Assembly (NCBI GenBank): GCA_003254885.1
Contig: QANT01005962.1
Span: 1-64,000 of the forward strand
DNA from: Purshia tridentata
Lineage: Eukaryota; Streptophyta; Magnoliopsida; Rosales; Rosaceae
Direction of reading: 5' to 3'
Length of the DNA stretch: 64,000 bases
Part shown: one piece after another, positions 1 to 11,010 of the stretch
Layout of the letters: each line of letters begins with the position of its first letter
Numbering within the stretch: the first letter of the stretch is position 1
Notes under the pieces: model-generated
What the model saw: the letters and a program-made list of their open reading frames with translations, nothing else
The model's database searches: none
What the model was told of the DNA's origin: nothing
Position numbers and translations under genes: made by a program

Positions 1-595
1 AGTTGTTGGACGTACTGTTTATGTATTCTACTTAGTCTTTCACATCAATGGACATTTAATTTGCTGTTTGTTTCTTCAGTAAGAATTAAAATAACACTAC
101 CATCAGCAAACAATATTAATTATATTAATTTCTATCATTTTTATATTATATTTTCTGTGGCTCGGAAAAATACCCCCGGCCAACCTTAATTTTCATCTTT
201 GAATTAGTATGATCCTCAAATTTTACCTCGAATATATAATGGTTGACAAACTTGTTTTTTTGAATTTTATAGTCTACAAACTTGTGTATAATTAATACAT
301 AATGTCAGTTTTATTTATGTTTTTTTGTCAATTTTAGTCAATTATCATGTTGGAAAAAAAAAAAGGTGGATGATTTTTTTTATTTTTCAAAAAGGGTTCA
401 TGTGCTTAACACATGATTAAAATTGAAAAAAAAAAAAAGTACGCACGAATAAATATTTTTGAACTGTCAAATTCAAAAAACAAGGACAAAAGTAATTCTA
501 AGGGTAAAATTTCAAGTACTATTGTTATAATTTGCTTGATCATATTTATATCATTCTTTTATAATATTCATATTTATATCATTCTTTTATAATAT
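1..595. other. AT-rich intergenic DNA with a short tandem duplication
   Basis: No coding signal is visible on either strand. The sequence is AT-rich with poly-A and poly-T runs. Just before the next element (about 541-595) a unit of roughly 28 bases ending in TTTTATAATAT occurs twice in tandem. Confidence 0.5.
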
Positions 596-2423
596 GGGAT
601 AATTTTTAAGAAGTCCATTTGGACACTTTAGTTAAGTCATAAAAATACATATATTTAGTTTATTTATTTTCAAGTCATTATTTTATAGGGATAATTTTTA
701 AGAAGTCCATTTGGACACTTTTTTTGTCCATTAAACCCAAACACGGAAGAGAAATACTTTATCGGCCCACCTTTTAAAATGATCTATTAAAATCAATTAA
801 AATTACACTTATGCCATTGGTTTCTTTATAAACTAAATATCCGTTGCAATAAAAAAAAATTATTGGCTAACATGCTGCCATGTGTTGGGCTTCCATCTAC
901 ATTCACTAGCTAAAAAGAGGTGGAGATGTATTCTTTTTTGTCTTTTTCTTTAGGTCTCTTTGCTAAAATATGCCTTTGTTGTACTTATTAACTTTCTACT
1001 AACTTATACATTTTTTTATCTTCTTTTTTTAACGATACATGAGCTTGTGTTTTTTTTTTCCTGTAGTTGACAAACAGTAATAACCATATCTTACATATTG
1101 TTACTGACAAATAGTAACAATCATAGCCCAACTTACATATTGTTACTGACAATCAATAACAATTATAGCCCCACTTATATATTGTTACTGCCTATCAGTA
1201 ACAATTATAACTTCACTTAAATATTGTTTTGACAATCAGTAACAATCATAGCCACTCTTACATATTGTTATTAATAAGCAGTAACAATTATAACTTCACT
1301 TATATATTGTTTTTGACAATTAGTAACAATCATAGCCACTTTTACATATTGTTACTAATAAGCAGTAACAATTGTAGCTTCACTTATATATTGTTTTTGA
1401 CAATTAGTAACAATCATAGCCTCACTTATATATTGTTACTGGCAACTAGTAATAATTATAAGTTAGCTTACATATTGTTACTAATAATCAGTAACAATCA
1501 TTGATTCACTTACATATTTAATAGGAACAACTCAATTCAAGAGCACCCGTCCATTAGTTACCCATCAACAGAGTCCAGCGCGAGTAGGTTCATTTAGCCA
1601 TCTATGCTAAAGTTTACCTATACATCGCGCACACAAACATGAAACTTGCACACAAGACAAAGAAAAATGAATTGGAATAAACAATAATAAAACATCAATT
1701 ATTACTTACTTTTCGGTGAGTCCAGCCAAGTTGTGAATTTCTAAAGTGAATCCTAATTAATTGAAATAGTAAATAAAAATAACTTAAAAGTCATTTCAAG
1801 AAATTAATTTCACAGACATCAATCATGGACTTCCCCAGTTCATAGCTCTCTTCTCTCCTCAACGCCACTGTAGCTCTCTTTAGCCCCAGATCTACCCAAA
1901 ACATTGCAGATCACGCCTAGCACTCGATACTTACAAATAGTTTTTATTTGACAGTAACAATCGCTCAAAACTTTTAAATCGTGCCCAACACTTTTAGATC
2001 GGAGGTCGTCCAACCTTCTTCAATGCTTCAATGGTTGGATATGGTGCAACACAAAGAGAGAAAAAGAAATAGACAGAGATTGACATAGAGATGAGAGAGA
2101 GAGAGAACAAACGATGAAAAAGAACAAAGAAACAGATCACAAGGAGGAGGGAAGAAAGATCGCGAGGGAGGAGAATAGATAGATCGCTGGGAGAGGAGAG
2201 AAAGATTGAGGCGGGAGGGGATAGGGAGAGAGCAATATAAAATGAAGCTAAGGGCAAAATGGCATTTAACAAAAATAATTAAGCTGATCTAAATAAGAAG
2301 TGGACCGGGGGAAAAACAAAGTGGGCCGGAAGAAAATAATATGGATCTATTAAGAAGTCTAATTAACAAAGTGGACTATATAAAAAAAAAGTAGCTCAAA
2401 ATGGATGTATTGGTAATTATCTG
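596..2423. mobile_element. Non-autonomous MULE-like DNA element with long imperfect inverted ends
   Basis: The left end (from GGGATAATTTTTAAGAAG at 688) and the reverse complement of the right end (about 2260-2423) align over roughly 130 bases. Shared blocks include GATAATT, a TCCATTT block, a GGCCCAC block and an ATGCCATT block. The left terminus is present twice, at 596 and at 688, so the element either carries a duplicated end or inserted beside a relative. No transposase is visible. The interior holds an array of palindromes (1075-1510) and a purine-rich tract (about 2040-2235) that yields a spurious minus-strand ORF. I found no convincing 9-bp target duplication. The MULE assignment rests on the long inverted ends only. 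Confidence 0.45.
1075..1510. repeat. Tandem array of ~60-bp units, each with a TTGTTACTGA/TCAGTAACAA palindrome
   Basis: About seven imperfect units of roughly 60 bases follow one another. Each has ATTGTTACTG, a short spacer (often ACAAT or ATAAG) and CAGTAACAAT, followed by a link such as CATAGCCACACTTACAT. Each unit could fold as a hairpin. An additional single CAGTAACAATC lies near 1962. The 91-codon plus-strand ORF over the array is a by-product of its periodicity and is not called as a gene. Confidence 0.75.
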
Positions 2424-4440
2424 TTTTTTTTTATTGATTTTACACACCACCATTTATATATAATATAAGACTAAGATGAATTTTATTGAAAGACCATCTT
2501 ATCCATTACAAATCCAGTAACAATAATCTTTTCTATTATTAAAATTTTATATTATCAATTCATTATCTATAATACTCAATTAAATTATTTTTTGAAGAAA
2601 TGTTGTTCATCTTTGTTGAAGAGAGGAACGTTTAGTATCTACAACGTTGCTCATATCAGATTTAAATAAGTTAGGCATGCAACAATGGCATGAGTTAGCT
2701 AGAAAAAAACAATATTATCAACCTCAAACATATGAGATGAGAAACGCTCCTCAATTATGTTATGGATTTTGTCTATGATGTCTGATATATATATATACCA
2801 CCAAAAGGCCGTTGGGTCCTAAAGAGCGCATTCCAAGTCTGCAATTCTCAAACACTGTAGCAATAGGGTACAACAGAGCTCCTCTATGCTCATGCCCTAG
2901 CTCTGAAATTACCATATTTCTCAAATTAAGAAATCTAAGAAGTAACACAGCCAAGAAAGAGAGAACAATGTTTCTTCAAATTAACATGGATGAGCTGAAC
3001 AATGTTTTACATAAGAAACTTCTAAAACATATAATATTTTAGAAAATTAGCAGATGAAAATCTTTTTAAATCTTATTCTTTCCGTAATTTAATTTAAATA
3101 TTTCAGGATATTTAAAAAGTATTATGTGGCAAATAATTATGAGATGCCTCTAAATTAATTAATATTATATTTTCATGAAAACTTCAATTCATTAAGGCAA
3201 AATTTGAGGCACGAAATTTTGAGAAACCCTAATACTTTCCTAAAAATATATATGCAGTTTAATTTTAATTTAACCAAAACCAAAACCATTTGATCTTAAT
3301 AACTTACTTAGAGCTCATCTTTAATTTAACCAAAACCACATAAACTCACAAGTTTAATTTTGAGGCCGACAACTTTCTTCTTTCTTATCTTTCTTTTCTT
3401 CAAAACAGTATTATAATATATCTTTAAAACAATATAATATAATATCATATATAATATTATATAATATGAAAATGAAAAGTAGTAAGGAAAACATATATAT
3501 AGTGCAAAAAAGCTTGGGCATAAAAAAAATATTAATTAATTAATTAATTGTGGTGATATTTTCACCACCTTGTCCTATTTTCCCACCCACACCTTATTTT
3601 TACACTACCATTAAATTAAAAAGAATATTAAACACTTTTCATATCCTTCATTATTTCTATAATACCCCATTTCTCAAATTCTTTGCAGACTTTGTAACAA
3701 GAAATGATATATTTTGTTAAACACATTCTCCACAAAATTGCATTGAATAGGTAAATCAATCATTTGTTCTTGTGGATCTAACAATCTTCTCTCATAACAA
3801 CATAGAATGAAATTGTCCAATTTTCTCAAAGTTTCAGCAGCATGTTTTCTGAATTTTCATATATTAGAATTAACCCTCATTCAAAAACAATACGAATAAC
3901 AGAGTACATCAACACAACCACTTTATTTAGATGAACCCAAATCCAATTTTCACATGATATCTAACAAACAAGTGAAACCCAAAAAGTTACTCCTATCCTA
4001 TGTAGTGTATATCTCCCTATTAAAAGAAACTTGACTAGAAACATAAAATGCAAATGGATATACTTTCAATTTATAGTCACATTGCTCCAAACAACTAAAG
4101 GCACACACCACTATATATTGATATTATAAATGCAGCAAAGTACATCGATCTCTCTCATACATTATATCAAACAAATGCAGTGCTTCTGAAGAACAATCTT
4201 TTCTATGAAGAATGTGAAATGAATTACATACAACGACACAGCATCACAACTTTGTTGTAAGGATTTGAGTTTAAAGAAAGGGAAAAAAAAAATCTAGGGT
4301 TTTTTAGTTTTGGTCGTTTTAGGAAGGTGGATAAAGTAGGTTTACATTTTTGTTTTTTCTGTCAAGTCCTTAGAAATTATTTTACAATACAATAAATTTG
4401 TCATTATCTTTTTCATTAAAAATATGGTGAAAAAATGAGA
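2424..4440. other. AT-rich intergenic DNA, no gene supported
   Basis: Two short overlapping ORFs on opposite strands (about 2760-3042) have no recognisable domain. The stretch has a TTAA microsatellite (about 3532-3549), poly-A and poly-T runs, and a GA repeat near 4436-4452. Nothing else is recognised. Confidence 0.5.
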
Positions 4441-4485
4441 GAGAGAGAGAGGTAGGAATATAACAACTCTTAATTAAAGTACCCC

Positions 4486-4557
4486 GTCAAATTTTGAAAA
4501 GAAAGCAAAACACAAAATGCCAAAAGTCAATGTCAAAAGCAAAATGCAAAATGTCAA
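4486..4557 (-). promoter_or_regulatory. Cluster of W-box cores upstream of the TNL gene
   Basis: Four TTGAC cores on the minus strand (GTCAA on plus at 4486, 4526, 4532 and 4553) lie within about 70 bases, 325-400 bases upstream of the TNL start codon. WRKY factors bind TTGAC-containing W-boxes, and many plant immune-receptor promoters contain them. The cluster sits in a short local repeat (AAAATGCAAAATGTCAAAAG-like), so it may be a chance product of that repeat. Confidence 0.35.
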
Positions 4558-4763
4558 AAGCAAAATGCAAACTCTAACTACTTACCCACTAAAATGCCAA
4601 AGCAAATTCTTACGGACCGATTTCAAAAAGCGAATACCAAAATTCCACAAGAAACTGACGTCCTAATAGTTAAAAGCTAAGAGCAAAAAAATCAAAGCTT
4701 TAGCCACACGTACACTACCACGTAAGCCTAAGGACCACTTTTTCTTCTCAAGTAAACAATTAA

Positions 4764-4778
4764 TCCATATATACCTTA
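4764..4778 (+). promoter_or_regulatory. Candidate TATA box of the TNL gene
   Basis: CCATATATACC lies about 110 bases upstream of the ATG at 4882, a plausible spacing for a plant core promoter with a short leader. The leader between them holds three CTTTGATC repeats (about 4787-4847). Confidence 0.4.
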
Positions 4779-4881
4779 ATTGCGTACTTTGATCGAGCTT
4801 GAGTTCTTTGATCGATCAAAAGAGAGACAATACGTACTTTGATCACCTTCGATCATCTTATATTTTGGTTGTTGTTACAGT

Positions 4882-7800
4882 ATGGCCCTTGTTCAATCAT
4901 CTTCCAATATTCCATGTGGTTGGAGATGTAAGTACGATGTGTTCTTGAGTTTTAGGGACAAAGACACTCGCAAGACTTTTACTGACCATCTCAACACAGC
5001 CTTTCTCAAAGCAGGGTTTCGTACTTTCCGAGACGATGATGAACATGAGAGAGGAGAAGACATTAAACCGGAGTTCAAGAAAGCAATCCAACTGTCGCAA
5101 AGTTCAGTCATTGTGTTTTCACAAAACTACGCCGCTTCCGAATGGTGCCTTGACGAGCTTGTGATGATCCTCGAACGCAAGAGGACCTCTGGCCTCATAG
5201 TTTTACCAGTGTTCTACCATGTCGATCCACATCATGCAAGGAAGCAGACCGGAAGTGTTGCAGAAGCATTTGCTAGACACGTGAAAAATCAATCGGCAAA
5301 ACACAAGGTGGAGGGATGGAGGAAAGCACTTGCAGAAGTTGCAGACCTGGCTGGGATGGTCTTAGAAAATCAAGCTGATGGGTAACGAAATTCAAATAGT
5401 TTATAGATCAACATGCCATAGTTCTGCCATCACTACCAAATTTTTAAAGAGTTTGGGCTATTTTAATTTTTGTTGTGTGGTCTGTGCTAATTTCTATTGC
5501 TTCAACATTATAGTTTTTTGAAGCTACTTCCATATATTGTCTTGAACATTATGTTATAGAGTTTACAAAAAAATAGTACACTTATTATTCGCTAAATCTC
5601 GTTTTGGTCTACAATTTTTTTAAGCGTTATATTGGTCTATGAATTGTCTGAAATTTCCATTTTAGTCCAAATTAGGCAAAATTGAACAATTTTTCTCTTT
5701 AGTTTTGTACCAATGAGTTAACTTTGAAGGACAAAATTATCCATTTTGAATAAAAATGGGACACATCAGATAATTAATGGACTAATATGGAACTTAAAAA
5801 AATTTGTGAACTAAAATAAGACATAGCGAATAATAAGTGGACTATTTTTGTAATTTCCTCTTATGTTATATTTGTCATATAATTTCCATGAGACTCCTAT
5901 TAATTCTTTATGATGGGATGAGGGCTTTTCAATTTAATTATTTCAAATCATATAATGTTTGACTTCCATTTTCACTTTGATTACAATTTTTTAGGTACGA
6001 GTCAAGATTTATAGAGAAAATTATTAGAGTTATTGATGATAAACTAAGCCGCACGCCCTTAAATGTTGTTCATGATCGCCTAATTGGAATTGGTAATCAA
6101 GTCCAAAGTATTAATAAGTGGTTAGAATCTGAAACTACTGAAGTTGGCATACTTGTCATCTATGGGATGCATGGAATAGGGAAAACAGCCCTTGCCCAGT
6201 TGGTATATAATATAAATGGTAGAAGATTTGAAGGAAGAAGTTTCCTTCAAAACACTAGCAAAAGTTCAAGAACACCCAATGACTTAATGCGTTTACAACA
6301 ACAACTTCTTTCTAATGTTTTGAATAGGAGGAGCGTGAAATTACACACTGTTAGTGAGGGAAAAAAGAAGATTGAAGATGCTGTCAACTCTAGAAGGGTT
6401 CTTCTTGTTTTGGATGATGTGGATCATTTGGACCAATTAGATGAAGTAATTAGGATGCAAGGTCAATTTTACCGAGCAAGTAAAGTCATCATAACAACTA
6501 GCAATATAGGCTTGCTAAAAGTTCACCACCAACATATTAAAGTGCATAACGTTGAACTTCTTGGTGATAGTGAGTCACTAGAGCTCTTTAGTTGGCACAC
6601 TTTTGGTCAAAAGTTCCCCAATGAAGATTACATGGAATACTCAAAGAGGGTAGTAAACCTTTGTGGGGGACTTCCATTAGCTTTGAAAGTTTTGGGTTCT
6701 TCTCTAGCCGGACAAAGTATAGATGTATGGGAAAGTGGATTAAAGAAGTTGGAAGCTATCCCAAATGTTGGAATTGTGGATAAACTCAAACTAAGCTACG
6801 ACTCTTTGCAAGATGACCATGACCAAAATTTATTTCTTCATATTGCATGTTTCTTCGGTGGAATGGACAAAGATGTCATTATCAAAATACTAGATGGTTG
6901 TGATTTCTACACTATTATCGGCATTCAAAACCTCATTGAGAGATGTTTGGTTAAGGTTGATGAAGATAACAAAGTGCAAATGCATCGCATGATTCAGGAC
7001 ATGGGAAGAAGAATTGTTCATTCAGAATCCAAGGAGCCCGAGAAACGGAGTAGATTATGGCATCACAATGATTCTTTCAAAGTACTAACAAGAAAAAGTG
7101 TAAGCGTATTAAATTTTCTTCTCTAAATTATAAGGGTAACGTATAATATTGGATTAAGTTTTTTTTTTTTTTTTTACCTGCAAATGCTGGTTAACTTATC
7201 CAAATATGTATATTTTTTCTCTTGTTGTTATTAGGGTACAGGAGCAATTGAAGGTCTTATCATGGACATGGAAATGACCCAAACAATGGTTACTCATCCA
7301 AGAAAATCAAATGTGATTTTGGAAACAGATGCATTTGCAAGGATGCAAAATTTAAGACTACTCAAGCTTTGTCATGTGCAACTCAATGGATCATATGGAG
7401 AATTTCCAACGGAGCTAAGATGGTTTTGTTGGAATAATTTTTGTTTTGATTCTTTACCTAATGATTTTCCTTTGGAGAGACTAGTTGTTTTTGAAATGTG
7501 TTATAGCAACTTGAAACAAGTCTGGGGGGAGAAAGAGGTATGCTACTCTACATAATATATAACTTTCACATTTCTTTAATTTTTTTAGGTTTTCAATAAT
7601 CAGTTAGTGTAATTGATTGGCTACCTAATTTCATTTTTCTTTATTTAGAAAATTACATTTAAATCAATAAAACATTTCGACATATAGTAAATGTGGAGTT
7701 TTTTTTTTTTTCCTCTTAAACGTCAGTGAGTTTTGAAATTTTATCCCATGGGTGCATTGGAAATTACCTATTTGTCCATTTCATTTTTTTCATTACTTAT

Positions 7801-10591
7801 GAGTATAAAATTACAATGTTACCCTTGATTTGGTTTAGGGTGTATAGAAATGAGGTTTTCGATTTAAAAATGGGCAAAAAGACTTTCTTGGTCCGTCTAC
7901 CCTTTTGGTTCCATTAATATCGCAATCAGGTCTAATCAATTTAAATCTTTTACTTTAGAGCCAATTAGGTGGTACCATATCAGCATTTTTGGTCTCGATT
8001 TTGATGAATTAGACTTGATTACGACATTGATGAAAACATGGTCTTTAAAAAGTGTAAATTGAAATAACAGAGACCAAAGTGCGACTTCTCCATATTACAG
8101 GGACCAAAAAGGTCTTTTGAATTTAGAATTTAGAATTTAGAATTTGGGTTCTGGCTCAAAACCCAAAAGCTTAACTCTAAGCCGTTTTGCGGCCTAGCAG
8201 TCAAACAAAAACCTAATACAAATCTAAAATTGTGTAATAATGTATATTTATTGATTTATTGTAATTAATCTTTTTTAATTTTGGTCCATGAAGAATAAAA
8301 TGAAATTATGGAAAAGTTCATTGACTAATTTGTAATATTAAAAATATTTATTAATTTATTTGTAATTAACTCCTTTGTTATTTTACCAGAATCTTCCATT
8401 ATTGAAGACGCTAAATCTCAGCTACTCCCATGAACTTGCTGAAACTCCCAACTTTTCATATGTCCCCAATCTAGAGATTTTGATTCTCAAAGATTGTGCA
8501 AATTTGATTGATGTCCATGAATCAATTGGATGCCTACAGAGACTTGTTCATTTGGATTTGGAAGATTGCATAAACATTCGAAAGCTTCCACATAATGTTT
8601 TTATGTTGTCCCTTAAAACATTCATCATATCTGGTTGCTCAAATCTTAGTGACTTTCCGACATTGGAGATGAAATCTTTGCAAACGTTAAAAGCAGATGA
8701 AATTCCAATACACAAACTATTCAATATTAGTGGGGATGAGGACAAATTATGGGCAAGCAACAATCCAAATATTCTGTGGGCTTCATGTTTATTACCATAT
8801 AGTTTGGTGAATTTAAGTCTTGCAAACTGCAATCTTTCTGATGATAATTTTCCCATAGATTTGCGCCTTCCGACATTGAAAAGAGTAAACCTAAGCTCAA
8901 ATCCAATTACTTGCCTACCAAGTTTCATCAGAGGTGTTGCTAGGCTCAAGGAACTCACTCTTAGAGACTGTCCGCAACTCAAATCGCTTGTACAGATACC
9001 AGGTACAGAAGTTATAGATGTAACCCAATCCACATTGTTGGAAAGAATAACAGGTGACTCAGTAAGTGAAACACTTCAAGGCATTGCTTGGAGAGACAAT
9101 TGCAAACTACTCGAATTTGAGAACTGGTACAAGGCAGAACCCTTTGAAAGATGTGAGGTGGAAATGACCCAACTTTTTGGCTCACTAAACTTCAAACCCA
9201 CGGACACCATACAAGTGAAGAATTTTAAGAATATGACGCTGCCCATCCAGGTTTTTGTTTTTTCTTATCTCTCTATATGTGATAGTTGGCTATATGCAAT
9301 TAATTAAAATAGTTGACCAAAATTTTCAAATTTTGATTTCAATATATGGTATATATGTATGTCTAGGCATTTTATGAAAAGGGTATGATCAGCATATACT
9401 TTCCGGGGAATGAGGCTCCAAGCCAATTTAGCCATAAAAGTAAAGGGTCTTCGATAACTTTTACTGTGCCCTCTCAACCCAATGAAAGGATCCAAGGCTT
9501 GAACGTCTTCTGTGTTTATGCCGAATCTAATACTGACTGTCGTAGAAAACTTGATGACATGAAAGATGCTTTTCCTCAACCAATAATGGCAACAGTCACT
9601 AACAAGAGCAAGAGTTTGATGTGGATGTATGGCCCAATGTTCTACGCCATTCCAGTAAATGGACACGAAGACTATATATGGTTAAGTCACTGGAAGAACT
9701 TTAGGAACCAATTGGAAGGTGGCAATGAAGTAACTGTTTCAATATTCACGACATCTCAGTTTCAGGTAAAAGAGTGTGGCATCAAGCTTCTGTACGTGCA
9801 AGATGACCAACCCAACAGTATCAGAGAAATTCATTTTGGGTTGGAGTTATTAGGAAAATTCCAAATATACTACCTCTGCTGGTCACTTTGGTTTTGTAAA
9901 TGGAGTTTTGTTGATATGGATTGGTTCAAATACCTCGTGGAGCGCTCGTTCGAAATAGCAGGTGTGTTGATCAAATATATATATAATGTCCCATTTGATT
10001 TTTTTCCACATTAAATTTAAAAATATTTCTCTAATTTCTATGTGGAAACTAATTTTCTAATATTTCTATGTGGGAACTAATTTTCTGATATTTCTATGTT
10101 ATATCTATAGACAAAGAAGTAGGGGAACATGGTGAGGTCACCATCAACTCTATAACAGGTGAGTTCGAATGTCCCAAAACTTTGTATTACATTGTGACTA
10201 TAACAAAAGCCTTGGTGCTATTAGTATAGTTGATCCCAAACTTATATCTTAGTTGATTGTACCCACACTCATACATGACTTGGGGTCGAGCTACACAATT
10301 CTAATTAACAAGTTGCTTTTAAATTGGCATCACAAGTTTGTTTTGAAGAAATAGTTCCACTTCATGGTATGTTAGACTTAATTTTCTCGATCATATGTAT
10401 ATTTTGTATCTTTTATAGACAAAGAAGAAGAACACGGGCAACAGATTGAAACACATAGGGGCAGCAATAACCATGGAGGTAGAGGTTGGAAAATGCTCAT
10501 AATGGCGGCTGTCTTATTTCTTTCGCTTTTGTTGGGGGTCTACCTCTTTTGGCCTCCAAATATTACACCGACAGTAATGGTCCCAACTTAA
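4882..10591 (+). CDS. TIR-NBS-LRR (TNL) immune receptor with post-LRR domain and C-terminal transmembrane tail
   Basis: Exons by GT-AG sites: 4882-5381, 5995-7099, 7235-7537, 8390-9250, 9367-9961, 10111-10158 and 10419-10591. They sum to 3585 bases, or 1194 residues. TIR (about 18-160) has YDVFLSFR and SEWCLDEL, which includes the glutamate used by plant TIR NADases; the usual SFRGEDTR reads SFRDKDTR. NB-ARC: P-loop GMHGIGKT (224-231), kinase-2 LLVLDDVD (303-310), GLPL (392-395), RNBS-D FLHIACFF. Two key positions depart from consensus: RNBS-B ends TTS instead of TTR, and MHD reads MHR (496-498). A short LRR region (about 560-920) is followed by a C-JID/post-LRR domain (about 925-1090), then a hydrophobic helix (1163-1182) and a short tail. 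Family role: nucleotide-binding pathogen sensor whose TIR makes signalling nucleotides. Membrane anchoring is inferred. The last two introns are the least certain; reading through the exon-5 donor would end the protein at 10014 without the helix. Confidence 0.88.
5563..5854. mobile_element. MITE in TNL intron 1
   Basis: About 290 bases with long imperfect inverted ends. The left end (TTACAAAAAAATAGTACACT, then TTATTATTCGCTA) matches the reverse complement of the right end over roughly 100 bases. It has no coding capacity and could fold into one long hairpin. It lies wholly within intron 1. The target duplication is unclear. Confidence 0.6.
7873..8121. mobile_element. MULE-type MITE in TNL intron 3
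   Basis: About 250 bases bounded by inverted ends of the type CAAAAAGACTTTCTTGGTCC and, as the reverse complement of the right end, CAAAAGACCTTTTTGGTCC. The same end sequence bounds the larger MULE at 44281-47494, so the two are probably related. Flanks TTTAAAAAT and TTTAGAATT may be a decayed 9-bp duplication (7 of 9 match). The element has no ORF. Confidence 0.55.
10025..10106. repeat. Short tandem repeat in TNL intron 5
   Basis: A unit of about 33 bases containing ATTTCTATGTGGRAACTAAT recurs two to three times between the fifth and sixth TNL exons. It is non-coding. Confidence 0.6.
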
Positions 10592-10972
10592 TTCATTTGT
10601 CACATTTGGTTGCTCGCTCTTTTCTCTTCTAGTGGAAGAAGCTACAGGTAATCAGTGCCCTCTATAAATCTGTTGTATTTATAGTATGTTTGGTTCTTAC
10701 TCGGATTTAAAAGTATATCTAAATAAATGTATAAATTTTTTGTTTGTTTTATTGTTTGTTTATTAGCTTTTCAATAGAGTTGTTGTGCCTTCATTGATAA
10801 GAGTACCATTCAAATGTTTTTATCCAATCAGGCTACAATTAAATAGAACACAATTAACGAAATCTCAGTATTCGTTGCATGATTTTTACGTTGGTAATTT
10901 TTGTGATGAGAGCCTAAGCCCAAAGAGGATATTGACCCACAACCATAGTGTGCCTCAATGGCACTTTCAGAT

Positions 10973-11010
<38 letters not shown>

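Noticed and set aside
1229-1504. 91-codon ORF
   Set aside because: It lies wholly within the palindromic tandem array and its repeating residues only mirror the repeat.
1994-2272. 92-codon minus-strand ORF with a hydrophobic start
   Set aside because: Translation of a purine-rich low-complexity tract in a transposon; no homology recognised.
2760-3042. Overlapping ORFs on both strands (64 and 76 codons)
   Set aside because: No domain, no splice or promoter context, and both strands are open over the same bases, which favours chance.
9551-10014. Ending the TNL at the read-through stop in exon 5
   Set aside because: A good donor at 9962 and two in-frame downstream exons give a coherent membrane tail. 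The short form is kept only as a possible splice variant.
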